Assembly: GCA_012837835.1 (NCBI GenBank)
Contig: DUQK01000031.1
Coordinates: 1-64,000, forward strand
Direction of reading: 5' to 3'
Source: Christensenellaceae bacterium
Lineage (GTDB): Bacteria; Bacillota; Clostridia; Christensenellales; Aristaeellaceae
DNA length: 64,000 nucleotides
Positions 1-7,974 of this stretch are shown in pieces; the stretch's first letter is position 1, and the number at the start of each line of letters is the position of its first letter. A model generated the notes under the pieces. The model made no database searches. It was not told the DNA's origin and saw only the letters and a list, made by a program, of their open reading frames with translations. The translations under genes and the position numbers were made by a program.

Positions 1-36
1 GCCAGCCGCTGGAACAATAAATTAAAGAGGTGAAAT

Positions 37-876
37 ATGTATAAAATACTTAGTAAGGAATATTTAAACAATACCGTTGCGCGTATAAGTGTACAGGCAC
101 CTTATATCGCTCAAAAGGCTAAGGCGGGACAGTTTGTAATACTGCGTTCGTGTGAAAATTCCGCAAGGATTCCATTTACCATAGCCCGTGCGGATACAAA
201 TACAGGCAGCATAGGTATAATATACCAGATAGTAGGTGGAGGCACGCTTGAGCTTGATAGCCTATCTGTTGGCGATAGCCTAAATGCACTAGTGGGGCCT
301 CTTGGTAACCCTACGGAAATAGAGGGCATAAACTACGCCTGTGTTGTAGGCGGCGGTGTAGGTACTGCGATTGCCCTTCCAATAGCTGAAGCGCTTTATA
401 AGCAGGGCACAAAGGTAGACAGCATTATAGGCTTTAGGAATAAAGAGCTTGTAATATTAGAGGACGAGTTCCGCAGTATTTCGGATAATCTATATGTACT
501 TACAGATGACGGAAGCTACGGAGTTAAAGGTTTTGTTACAAACGGGCTTGAGGATAATATACTCTCCGGCAAAACATACGATAGGGTATTTGCCATAGGA
601 CCCCTGCCCATGATGAAATTCGTAAGCTTGCTTACGAAAGAACATAATATACCCACCACCGTTTCTATGAACTCTATAATGGTAGACGGTACGGGCATGT
701 GCGGCGGTTGCAGACTCACCGTAGGCGGAAAAATACGCTTTGCATGCATAGACGGTCCTGATTTTGACGGTCATCAGGTTGATTTTGACGAAGCCATAAG
801 CCGCTCAAAGATGTTCAGGGAAAGCGAAATAAAAAGCCGCGAATTTGCCTGCAATCTCTACAAAAAGGAGATATGA
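37..876 (+). CDS. nfnA: NfnA-type ferredoxin-NADP+ oxidoreductase subunit alpha (SudB/PyrK-like)
   Basis: This is the small subunit of NADH-dependent ferredoxin:NADP+ oxidoreductase, a cytoplasmic electron-bifurcating transhydrogenase that couples NADH and reduced ferredoxin to NADP+. The 279-residue protein has the ferredoxin-reductase fold: an FAD-binding barrel (residues 1-100), a glycine-rich NAD-binding loop GGGVGT (about 104-109) and a C-terminal [2Fe-2S] site with D217, C222, C225 and C237. The one Asp plus three Cys pattern is typical of NfnA rather than of PyrK. The start follows an AGAGGTGA Shine-Dalgarno sequence. The stop lies 1 base before the nfnB ATG. The family is often annotated as sulfide dehydrogenase or dihydroorotate dehydrogenase electron-transfer subunit; the partner gene favours Nfn. 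Confidence 0.88.
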   Translation: MYKILSKEYLNNTVARISVQAPYIAQKAKAGQFVILRSCENSARIPFTIARADTNTGSIGIIYQIVGGGTLELDSLSVGDSLNALVGPLGNPTEIEGINYACVVGGGVGTAIALPIAEALYKQGTKVDSIIGFRNKELVILEDEFRSISDNLYVLTDDGSYGVKGFVTNGLEDNILSGKTYDRVFAIGPLPMMKFVSLLTKEHNIPTTVSMNSIMVDGTGMCGGCRLTVGGKIRFACIDGPDFDGHQVDFDEAISRSKMFRESEIKSREFACNLYKKEI

Positions 877-877
877 T

Positions 878-2278
878 ATGAACAAATCAGTACTTAATAA
901 AATGCCTATGCCATCACAAGCGCCGGACGTTCGCATACATAATTTTAGCGAGGTAGAGCTTGGCTACACTGAGGATATGGCAATAGAAGAGGCGAAGCGC
1001 TGCATAAGCTGCAAGAACAAGCCTTGTGTATCGGGCTGCCCTGTGGGGATAGATATTCCTGCATTTATAAATCAGATAAAAAACAGTAATTTTGCTGAAG
1101 CTTTCAACATTATCAGTAAAGATAGCGCACTGCCTGCTGTGTGCGGTAGGGTATGTCCGCAGGAAACTCAGTGTGAAAAGCATTGTATAAGGGGTATAAA
1201 AGGCGAGAGCGTAGCAATCGGCAGACTTGAGCGTTTTGTAGCAGACTGGAACATGCAGTATGGTGATGAAGCCGTTTATAATATCGTGGAAAATGGTCAT
1301 AAGGTGGCAGTTGTAGGCTCAGGTCCCAGCGGGCTTACCTGTGCGGGGGAACTTCGCAAAATGGGCTATGATGTAAGCGTGTTTGAAGCCCTGCATGAGG
1401 CGGGCGGTGTGCTTGTATACGGCATACCCGAATTTAGGCTCCCAAATGACATTGTACATAGGGAAATAGAGTCCCTAATCAGCATGGGGGTAAAAATTGA
1501 ATTAAACATAGTTATAGGTCGTACTTTCACAGTTGACGATTTGTTTTCTCAGGGCTTTAAGGCTGTTTATATAGCATCCGGTGCCGGCTGTCCAAAGTTC
1601 ATGGGTATACCGGGCGAAAATTTAAACGGAGTGCTTAGCGCAAACGAATACTTAACACGTATAAATCTAATGCAGGCATATAAGGAAGACAGCCATACTC
1701 CTGTACTTCGGGGCGAGCGTGTTTGCGTGGTAGGCGGCGGCAACGTGGCAATGGACGCAGCGCGCTGCGTAAGGCGCATGGGTAGCGAGGTTGCAATAAT
1801 ATACAGGCGCAGCCGAAAGGAGTTGCCCGCAAGGCTGGAAGAAGTGCACCATGCAGAGGAAGAAGGCATAAAGTTTTATTTCCTCCATAACCCTGTAAGG
1901 GTAATCGGTGATGAAAACGGCTGGGTAAGTGGGGTTGAATGTGTTAAAATGCGGCTTGAAGATGTGGATTCCTCCGGCAGAGGCAGACCTGTACCTATAG
2001 AAGGCAGCGAAACGGTTATTAAGGCAGATATGTTTATACCCGCGCTTGGTACCAGTCCAAATCCTCTTATAGTGCGTACAACTGAGGGGCTAAAAGCTGA
2101 AAAATGGGGCGGAATAATTGCGGAAGAAGGCAGCGGCGCAACATCAAGAGAGGGCGTATTTGCAGGGGGCGATGCCGTAACAGGTTCTGCAACAGTAATA
2201 CTTGCTATGGGTGCAGGCAAGGATGCAGCCAAAGCTATAGATGAATATATTAAGAAAAGTATTCATAAAATTCTATAG
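878..2278 (+). CDS. nfnB: NfnB-type ferredoxin-NADP+ oxidoreductase subunit beta (GltD-like)
   Basis: Large subunit of the NfnAB complex, carrying the bifurcating FAD and two [4Fe-4S] clusters. The 466-residue length fits the family. Cysteine clusters are visible at C42/C45/C50/C54 and C89/C93/C99/C103. An FAD-binding GSGPSG loop lies at about 147-152 and an NADP-binding GGGNVA loop at about 285. The start was chosen at the ATG 7 bases after AAGGAG; a longer reading frame beginning at 845 would overlap nfnA and has no ribosome site of its own. The sequence also resembles the glutamate synthase small subunit (GltD), but no gltB-like large subunit is adjacent, so the pairing with nfnA decides the call. 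Confidence 0.88.
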   Translation: MNKSVLNKMPMPSQAPDVRIHNFSEVELGYTEDMAIEEAKRCISCKNKPCVSGCPVGIDIPAFINQIKNSNFAEAFNIISKDSALPAVCGRVCPQETQCEKHCIRGIKGESVAIGRLERFVADWNMQYGDEAVYNIVENGHKVAVVGSGPSGLTCAGELRKMGYDVSVFEALHEAGGVLVYGIPEFRLPNDIVHREIESLISMGVKIELNIVIGRTFTVDDLFSQGFKAVYIASGAGCPKFMGIPGENLNGVLSANEYLTRINLMQAYKEDSHTPVLRGERVCVVGGGNVAMDAARCVRRMGSEVAIIYRRSRKELPARLEEVHHAEEEGIKFYFLHNPVRVIGDENGWVSGVECVKMRLEDVDSSGRGRPVPIEGSETVIKADMFIPALGTSPNPLIVRTTEGLKAEKWGGIIAEEGSGATSREGVFAGGDAVTGSATVILAMGAGKDAAKAIDEYIKKSIHKIL

Positions 2279-2285
2279 TAGCTAC

Positions 2286-2735
2286 ATGCGCATAAAAGCT
2301 TTACTTATACATATATTATTATCGTTAGACTTAATAACAAAGGCATGTTTTTACGATGCTGATATAGTGCTTATTCCATCAATATTAAAGCTTGAAGGGC
2401 ATAAGAATTACGGCATGGCTTTTAGTATGTTCAGCAATAATCCAGCATATGTAACAGTATTTGCTGTAATATTAACTGCTTTTCTGATTTTTGTGTTTAT
2501 TAGATATAGCAACGAAAACAATATGCTTGCATATGGTATAATACTTATGCTTGCTGGCTCTATAGGTAATCTAATAGATAGGCTTGTGCATGGCTATGTG
2601 GTAGATTTTATATGTCCTCTGTTTGTAGATTTTGCAGTATTTAATATTGCGGATAGCTTAATAACCATAGGTGCAGCAATGAGCTGCATATATATTTTGC
2701 TTAATTTAGAAAAGGGAAAATGGAAAAGCACGTAA
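2286..2735 (+). CDS. lspA: Lipoprotein signal peptidase II
   Basis: Integral membrane aspartyl protease that removes signal peptides from prolipoproteins. It is 149 residues long with four hydrophobic segments. Family motifs are visible: DLITK near the N-terminus, NYGMAFS (41-47), GNLIDRLVHGYVVDF (94-108, with catalytic D107) and FNIADS (119-124, with catalytic D123). The ATG at 2286 matches the usual LspA N-terminus; a longer frame starting at 2241 would run through the end of nfnB. It overlaps the following rluD-like gene by 16 bases, the classical lspA-rluD pairing of Bacillota. Confidence 0.88.
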   Translation: MRIKALLIHILLSLDLITKACFYDADIVLIPSILKLEGHKNYGMAFSMFSNNPAYVTVFAVILTAFLIFVFIRYSNENNMLAYGIILMLAGSIGNLIDRLVHGYVVDFICPLFVDFAVFNIADSLITIGAAMSCIYILLNLEKGKWKST

Positions 2736-3625
2736 TAGCAAAAGGCGATAGGCTGGATAAAGAAATAACTGACGAAAAATTAAGCCGCTCTCAAGCTGCA
2801 AAGCTTATAGTTTCAGGTAGTGTATCGGTAGGCGGAAAGAAGGAGTACAAACCTTCGTACAAAACCTCCGCAGGAGATATAATTAAAGTTTTAATTCCTA
2901 AGGAGCAGCCAAAGCAAATATTGCCTGTGGATATTCCTATAAATGTAATATACGAAGATGAATACCTTGCACTAATAGAAAAGCCCGCAGGGCTTATATG
3001 CCATCCATCGGATAGTACAAGTGAAGCTACGCTTGTGAATGTATTGCTTAATCGTTTTCCGAAACTATCCAATGTAGCAGGTGATGATAGGCAGGGCATA
3101 GTACACCGCCTGGATAAGGAAACTAGCGGTATTATGGTTATAGCAAAGGAGAATAAAACATATGTGCTGCTTTCTAATATGTTTAAAAAAAGACAGGTTG
3201 ACAAGCGCTATATAGCGCTTGTGCATGGTGGGTTTTCCGAGCTTTCAGACACTATAGATGTTCCAATAGCTAGGAGCTTAAGGGATAGAAAAAAGATGGC
3301 GGTAATAGATAGTGGAAGAGAAGCTATAACCAACTGGCGTGTTATAAAAGAATACGGTGTAAAAACAGCGCTTGAAATACAGATAATTACAGGCAGAACG
3401 CACCAGATAAGGGTGCATATGGCGCATATACACCACCCTGTGCTTGGCGATGATGTGTACGGCTTTAAAAAAGCCCCAAAGGCAAGTCGGCTAATGCTAC
3501 ATGCATGGTATTTATCATTTGAACATCCTATTTACAAAAAACAGCTCATATATACATGTAAGCCGGATAGCGGTTTTTTAGTGCCTGAAAGCTTTTATGA
3601 TGAGTATAAGGAACAATTTATTTGA
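2720..3625 (+). CDS. rluD: RluD-family 23S rRNA pseudouridine synthase
   Basis: Predicted RNA pseudouridine synthase of the RluA/RluD family, expected to isomerise uridines in 23S rRNA. The 301-residue protein has an N-terminal S4 RNA-binding domain (1-60) and the catalytic motif HRLDKETSG with the nucleophile D132. TGRTHQIRVH, a second family signature, is near residue 230. It overlaps lspA, so the two are translationally coupled. RluA, RluC and RluD cannot be separated by eye; the S4 domain and the lspA neighbourhood favour RluD (YlyB in Bacillus). Confidence 0.87.
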   Translation: MEKHVIAKGDRLDKEITDEKLSRSQAAKLIVSGSVSVGGKKEYKPSYKTSAGDIIKVLIPKEQPKQILPVDIPINVIYEDEYLALIEKPAGLICHPSDSTSEATLVNVLLNRFPKLSNVAGDDRQGIVHRLDKETSGIMVIAKENKTYVLLSNMFKKRQVDKRYIALVHGGFSELSDTIDVPIARSLRDRKKMAVIDSGREAITNWRVIKEYGVKTALEIQIITGRTHQIRVHMAHIHHPVLGDDVYGFKKAPKASRLMLHAWYLSFEHPIYKKQLIYTCKPDSGFLVPESFYDEYKEQFI

Positions 3626-3803
3626 TTATTCAAAGGCTTTGGAATGATTTTGCAAAAACTATTAAATTCACTAATCATTGCTATTTCAGGCATTCTTTTA
3701 ATGGATATAGAAAACAAAAAACAGCCCACATAGAACATAACATGCAAGCTGCACAATGGTAGAATAATTAAAAGAGGTTTTTAAAATCTATACAGGAAAA
3801 ACA

Positions 3804-4511
3804 TCAATCATTAGGCGGCAGGGGAGAAGTTTTAGTAAGCCCAAGCAATTCGCTTACAGTTACCATCTCAAGCCCTCTTTCCTGAAATACAGGTAGTATT
3901 TTTTTGAACGCCCTTAAGTCTTTGTTGTTTGAGTGAAGAAGTATTATGCTGCCGTTTTTGGTTTTACGCAGTATTTCATCAGCATCTGTAGTATCTACAT
4001 TCCAGAATATCGCGTGTATATAGCCCGCATCTTTTATAGCTTTTGCAAATGAGGATTTTGTCCCTTTGTGTCTGCCTGCGCCGAATGGAAAACGAACAGT
4101 ATTTAGCTCGTAATCCTGTCCAATGCATTCCACAAGGCGTTTTTCCATTTTCTCAAGCTGGCGTATAATCCTATCCCTGCTGGCTTTTTCAAGGTTTATA
4201 TGCGTGTTGCTGTGGTTGCCTATCTCATGTCCCTCATCTATCACTCTAAGCCATAGCTCCCTATCCTCAGGCAGTAGGTTTACTCCCACAGGGTAAAAAG
4301 TAAGCTTGCAGTTATATTCATTTGCAGTATCTAAAAACTCAGGCAATAGCTCTCTGCTATACCAATCATCTATTGTTATTGCGATTTTCGCTACATCTTC
4401 GCTGCCGCAAGAAAAATGGTTTATATGCCTCTCTGCGCCTAACACCTCAAATATTCCAAGCATTATAATCATCACAATGGCAAATGCGATTATTCGCTTG
4501 CTAAAAAACAT
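3804..4511 (-). CDS. Polysaccharide deacetylase (NodB domain), membrane-anchored or secreted
   Basis: Probable carbohydrate esterase family 4 enzyme acting on an extracellular polymer such as peptidoglycan or chitin-like glycans. An N-terminal hydrophobic segment (7-25) precedes the catalytic domain. Motifs seen: TIDDW (46-50; D48/D49 correspond to the family TFDD), GNHSNTH (98-104; metal-binding H100 and H104) and RFPFG (about 142-146). The C-terminus has the usual ILLHS block. The closest strong ribosome site (GGAGGAGG) lies about 20 bases upstream of this ATG; an in-frame ATT at 4529 would be better spaced, so the exact start is uncertain. It is a monocistronic gene with no clear functional link to its neighbours. 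Confidence 0.8.
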   Translation of the reverse strand: MFFSKRIIAFAIVMIIMLGIFEVLGAERHINHFSCGSEDVAKIAITIDDWYSRELLPEFLDTANEYNCKLTFYPVGVNLLPEDRELWLRVIDEGHEIGNHSNTHINLEKASRDRIIRQLEKMEKRLVECIGQDYELNTVRFPFGAGRHKGTKSSFAKAIKDAGYIHAIFWNVDTTDADEILRKTKNGSIILLHSNNKDLRAFKKILPVFQERGLEMVTVSELLGLTKTSPLPPND

Positions 4512-4618
4512 TCTACTTTTGATAACAATCCCCTCCTCCGAGCGATTATATTACCGCCTTATGTATCTGTCAATGCATTATACAGCAACTTTTACAATAT
4601 AAAAAGCAATAATAACAA

Positions 4619-4647
4619 TTTACATTGTAAAAAGACTGTGTTATAAT
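4619..4647 (+). promoter_or_regulatory. Sigma-A-type promoter for the cupin/ABC transporter region
   Basis: TTTACA (4619-4624), a 17-base spacer and TATAAT (4642-4647). It is the best-spaced promoter in the 289-base gap before the cupin gene. A palindromic operator candidate overlaps the -35 end of the spacer. Confidence 0.6.
4620..4630. promoter_or_regulatory. Palindromic operator candidate, copy 1
   Basis: TTACATTGTAA is a palindrome of two 5-base arms around one central base. It lies directly on the promoter, between -35 and -10. The 10-mer TACATTGTAA recurs 49 bases downstream. Placement suggests repression by a dimeric regulator. No regulator gene is encoded nearby, so its identity is unknown. 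Confidence 0.45.
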
Positions 4648-4668
4648 AATAACGAATAATATCAGTGT

Positions 4669-4680
4669 ATACATTGTAAT
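4669..4680. promoter_or_regulatory. Palindromic operator candidate, copy 2
   Basis: ATACATTGTAAT repeats the core TACATTGTAA of the first site, beginning 22 bases after the -10 element, that is, just downstream of the likely transcription start. Two sites in about five helical turns could support looping or cooperative binding; this is inference from spacing only. Confidence 0.4.
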
Positions 4681-4707
4681 TGACCAACAGGAGAGGGAAA
4701 TATTACT

Positions 4708-4788
4708 TTGGGCTATCAACGTTTACCGGTTGTTGCCCGTAAAAGCTATATGGGTAAGCTTAGTCACATCAACAAAAATCATAATTAA
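4708..4788 (+). CDS. Possible 26-residue leader peptide
   Basis: A TTG-initiated frame of 26 codons follows AGGAGAGGG (spacing about 10 bases) and ends with TAA just before the ribosome site of the cupin gene. The peptide would be basic, with MGYQRLPVVARKSY at its start. It resembles nothing I recognise. It could be a leader peptide, the remains of a deleted gene, or chance. Confidence 0.2.
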   Translation: MGYQRLPVVARKSYMGKLSHINKNHN

Positions 4789-4800
4789 AGGAGCATCAAG

Positions 4801-5514
4801 ATGGCAATTTCTGTAGCAAGAAGAACTGACAATCCGACAAACTTTGTAAATGGTTTTGCAAAAAAAGAATGGCTGGAAGGAGTGCATCCTCTAGTTAAGA
4901 GTTATAAATGCATTCTTAAAGCGGGCAGCAGCATTGAACATGAAGTCTATGAAGATAAGATAGTAGTGTTGATGTTCGGTTTTGGTACCGGATACATAAC
5001 GGATGAGAAAAAGGCATATAATATTGACGACATAGCGTTTTACATACCGGACTTTGGTAAAAAGTATTCAGTATATGCTGTAACTGATTTAGAGTATATG
5101 CTCGTAGAAGTAGATATGCCCGAGTCTGACATGAAAGCATTTGAAGATACGCATGTTATATTGCCTTACTTCATCAGAGTGAAAGACGCTATTGAATACA
5201 CGCAAACGTGCAAGGGACCGAACACAAGAAGCTGGTCAATGATTCACTCTGGTCAATGTGCTAGGGTATTGGCCGGTATCGTTAAGGCTGAAGGTGAAGG
5301 AACAGACGAAAAAGGACACGCTCAAGTTCATCAGTGGAACTTTACCCTACCGGGCTCAGATTTCAAGCTTGTAGTAGGCGATGAATCTATACACCATGGT
5401 GAAGGAGAATGGTCTTTTGTGCCTGCGGGTATTGACCATTCATTGACTGCTGAACAGGGTAAAGTGGTTCATTATGTATGGTTTGAAATTAAAACTGGGG
5501 AATTAAAAATATAG
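4801..5514 (+). CDS. Bicupin protein, probably sugar-acid related
   Basis: A 237-residue cytosolic protein with two cupin barrels and no signal peptide. The C-terminal barrel shows the clearest signature: a histidine pair in HAQVHQWNF (about 177-185) and PAGIDHS (about 213-219), matching the two cupin metal-binding motifs. The N-terminal barrel lacks obvious metal ligands. It follows AAAGGAG with good spacing. It heads a region with a sugar importer and uronate-type enzymes, so an isomerase or lyase-product role (KdgF or KduI-like) is possible, but the sequence does not prove a reaction. Confidence 0.6.
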   Translation: MAISVARRTDNPTNFVNGFAKKEWLEGVHPLVKSYKCILKAGSSIEHEVYEDKIVVLMFGFGTGYITDEKKAYNIDDIAFYIPDFGKKYSVYAVTDLEYMLVEVDMPESDMKAFEDTHVILPYFIRVKDAIEYTQTCKGPNTRSWSMIHSGQCARVLAGIVKAEGEGTDEKGHAQVHQWNFTLPGSDFKLVVGDESIHHGEGEWSFVPAGIDHSLTAEQGKVVHYVWFEIKTGELKI

Positions 5515-5677
5515 TATTGCCGACTATTTAATTCATTCCAATTTTTGTTGAGAGTATGCCCGAGAGAGCTAGCGGTAATTGTGTGATTTTCGTTCGCGTC
5601 GTCACTACTCTCTCTGACGTGCTTATATTGAGTATATGTTTGCATTTATAAAATGCAAAAAAAATAAAGGAGGAATC
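5515..5677 (+). promoter_or_regulatory. Structured intergenic leader before the solute-binding protein
   Basis: The 163-base gap holds two foldable elements. GAGAGAG (5562-5568) can pair with CTCTCTC (5608-5614). TTTGCATTT (5639-5647) pairs with AAATGCAAA (5651-5659) immediately before the ribosome site AAAGGAGG. The second hairpin is followed by A rather than T on this strand, so it is not a terminator here. No convincing promoter is visible, so the transporter is probably read from the cupin promoter. Confidence 0.35.
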
Positions 5678-6976
5678 ATGATGAAAAGAAATCTGACTCT
5701 ACTATTGGTCGTATTGCTTGTAATTAGCTGTTTTCCTATAGCCACAGCTAAGGAAGGTATTGTTCTTACAATATGGAATAGCTCACAATCAATGCTGACT
5801 TGGTATGACGAAGTAGTAACGCCCGAATTTATAAAGCAACATCCTGAAGTAAGTGGTGTTGAAGTGCTGTATATGCCTATACAGGACTACATTAAGAAAC
5901 TAGCTGTGGCTCTACCGTCAGGTGATGTTCCCGACATCATGGAAATTGAGGATTCTTGGGCGGTGCCCTATGTAACCGGTGGGTACTTTGAACCTAATAC
6001 TGATGAGCTGAATGCTATTCTTGATGAGATGCGTCCTGAGTTTAAAAACTGTTTATCTTATGAAGGTGTCAGTTATGGAGTTCCGGTTGCACCATTCCAT
6101 GAAATCATGTACTACAACCTTGATTATCTAGCAGAAGCGGGCATTGAAGAGATACCTGAAACAATGGATGATCTAATTGATGCTGCGGTAAAAATGACTG
6201 TTCGTGACGAAGATGGAAAAATCGAACGCAGCGGATTTTCTATGCGTCTTGGCGGCAATCCGAGCGGAACCACGCAGAAATTCTGGGTGTTGGCATTACT
6301 AGGTAATGGTGTTGATATCTATGAAGAAAGCGCTACTCAGCCCGGAAAGTTCCATTGCGGATTTGACAATGAAGGCGGTTATAATGCGTTGAAACTTTAT
6401 ATTGATCTCCTGTATAAATATAAGGTTGATGATTTTTCAAGCATGAAAGATACTGCCGCATTTGCCGCAGGTAAAACTGCCATAAACATGCGTGAACCTA
6501 GTTCCTCATATTCTATTATCGAAAACGGTCCAGATATTAATTGGGTTGCGGCACCAATGCCTATGGGCGCTGTACAAAGAGCAACTTTCTTGATTACTTT
6601 AAACTTATATGTTCCTGTTGGCGGGAAGAATGTTGAACTTGCAAGAGAGTATGTGAAGCTGGCAGCAAGTAGAGATATGCAAGAAACGCAAGTTATAAGG
6701 CGTGGAGGATACAATCCGTACTTGGATGCTGACCTTAAAGAAGGTCACGATCCACGTTTGGCACCTGGGTTTGAAATGCCCGAAGACTTGAAGGTGTATA
6801 CCGTGCCCGTACAAAACTCATACGATACAATATGCGTAAGACTTGGTGAAATGTTGCCGAACATACTACAGAAGAGCGAACTATTGGACAATCCCGAAGG
6901 GATAAAGGAAGAAGTTAAGAAGATGGCGGACGTAGTCAATGAAGTCTATAAGGACTTTGGTGAATACGGCGAGTAA
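5678..6976 (+). CDS. ABC transporter sugar-binding protein (family 1 solute-binding)
   Basis: Extracellular solute receptor of a carbohydrate importer. The 432-residue precursor starts with a signal peptide (about 1-25). VISC at 15-18 fits a lipobox with C18 as the lipidated residue, although ATA-KEG just behind could be a signal peptidase I site. The mature part has the usual MalE-like pattern, with a PSGDVPDI motif near residue 85. The start was taken at the first of two ATGs after AAAGGAGG. It is followed by a hairpin and two permeases. The ligand cannot be read from the sequence; neighbours suggest a sugar acid or an oligosaccharide containing one. Confidence 0.82.
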   Translation: MMKRNLTLLLVVLLVISCFPIATAKEGIVLTIWNSSQSMLTWYDEVVTPEFIKQHPEVSGVEVLYMPIQDYIKKLAVALPSGDVPDIMEIEDSWAVPYVTGGYFEPNTDELNAILDEMRPEFKNCLSYEGVSYGVPVAPFHEIMYYNLDYLAEAGIEEIPETMDDLIDAAVKMTVRDEDGKIERSGFSMRLGGNPSGTTQKFWVLALLGNGVDIYEESATQPGKFHCGFDNEGGYNALKLYIDLLYKYKVDDFSSMKDTAAFAAGKTAINMREPSSSYSIIENGPDINWVAAPMPMGAVQRATFLITLNLYVPVGGKNVELAREYVKLAASRDMQETQVIRRGGYNPYLDADLKEGHDPRLAPGFEMPEDLKVYTVPVQNSYDTICVRLGEMLPNILQKSELLDNPEGIKEEVKKMADVVNEVYKDFGEYGE

Positions 6977-7024
6977 TATAGTGCCGTACTACTCTTGCTC
7001 AAATAACTAACAAGTAAACCTACT

Positions 7025-7058
7025 GAGGAAGAGTTAATATCTCTTCCTCTACCTTTTT
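7025..7058 (+). terminator. Hairpin with T-tail between the binding protein and permease genes
   Basis: GAGGAAGAG (7025-7033) pairs perfectly with CTCTTCCTC (7041-7049) around a 7-base loop, and CTTTTTT follows. In this position such a structure usually lowers permease expression relative to the binding protein by partial termination or 3-prime protection. Confidence 0.7.
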
Positions 7059-7076
7059 TATATTGTAGGAGGTAAT

Positions 7077-7970
7077 ATGGGAGTTAGTTGGAATAGTAAA
7101 AAGGTTAGGAAATATTCGTTTGTTATCGCAGTACTTTTGCCGATAATGCTGCTTTTTACAGTTATTAGAATAATACCCATAACGGATACTATTATAACCA
7201 GCTTATACAGAAGAAATATGATAAGACCCGGCAAGGAATATATAGGATTTGAAAACTATTCCTATATTTTTAAAGATCCTGGGTTTTTCAATGCCATGTC
7301 AAACACTGCTATTATCGCTTCTGTTTCCATGCTGGCGAGTATTGCAATAGGTCTATTTCTTGCTGTTGAAGTAAACGATTCAAAGCTTAAGGGTATGAAG
7401 TTCTGGCAGGCTATACTATTTGTTCCGGTTATAGTATCGGTAGTTCCAAGCACATTGATGTGGAAAATGTTGTTTGACTATAATATAGGTATAGTCAACT
7501 ATGTTATAAAAGCACTTGGCGGAACAACTGTCGATTGGATAAACAACGAAAGAAATGTAACATGGGTAGTAATCATTGTATGTGTATGGAAGGAAATGGG
7601 ATACAATATGATGATTTACTATGTAGGTTTAAAAGCTATACCTCATGAGCTTTATGAATCTGCTGCCATAGACGGTGCTAGCAGGTATCAGAGGTTAAGG
7701 TACATAACGTTGCCAATGCTTAAACCCTCTACTTTGTTTCTGTTCGTAACAGGACTAATTAAATTTGTAAAAGTCTTTACACAGTCTACCGTAATGACAA
7801 GTGGAAGCCAAAGCTCCGGAAATATATTAAAGACGATAGTCTATTATATATATCAGCAGGGATTCTCTTTCCATTCAATGGGACGAGCTTCTGCAGCTGC
7901 GACTGTTCTGCTAATCATTGTTCTACTACTAACACTATTGCAGTTTAGAATAACAAGAGAAAGGGAGTGA
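7077..7970 (+). CDS. ABC transporter permease 1 (MalF/UgpA type)
   Basis: Inner-membrane subunit of the sugar importer, 297 residues with about six transmembrane helices. The EAA loop that contacts the ATPase is visible as ESAAIDGASRYQRLRYITLP (about 198-217). The first helix starts after a short basic N-terminus. The ATG follows AGGAGG with 5-base spacing. The second permease starts 4 bases after the stop. Confidence 0.85.
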   Translation: MGVSWNSKKVRKYSFVIAVLLPIMLLFTVIRIIPITDTIITSLYRRNMIRPGKEYIGFENYSYIFKDPGFFNAMSNTAIIASVSMLASIAIGLFLAVEVNDSKLKGMKFWQAILFVPVIVSVVPSTLMWKMLFDYNIGIVNYVIKALGGTTVDWINNERNVTWVVIIVCVWKEMGYNMMIYYVGLKAIPHELYESAAIDGASRYQRLRYITLPMLKPSTLFLFVTGLIKFVKVFTQSTVMTSGSQSSGNILKTIVYYIYQQGFSFHSMGRASAAATVLLIIVLLLTLLQFRITRERE

Positions 7971-7974
7971 GATT

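Noticed and set aside
1..36. Tail of a gene upstream of nfnA
   Set aside because: All three plus-strand frames reach a stop by base 33, and too few residues are present to choose a frame or family.
5639..5659. Hairpin TTTGCATTT/AAATGCAAA considered as a terminator before the binding-protein gene
   Set aside because: On the plus strand it is followed by A, not T. It could only terminate minus-strand transcription, and no gene is read that way here.
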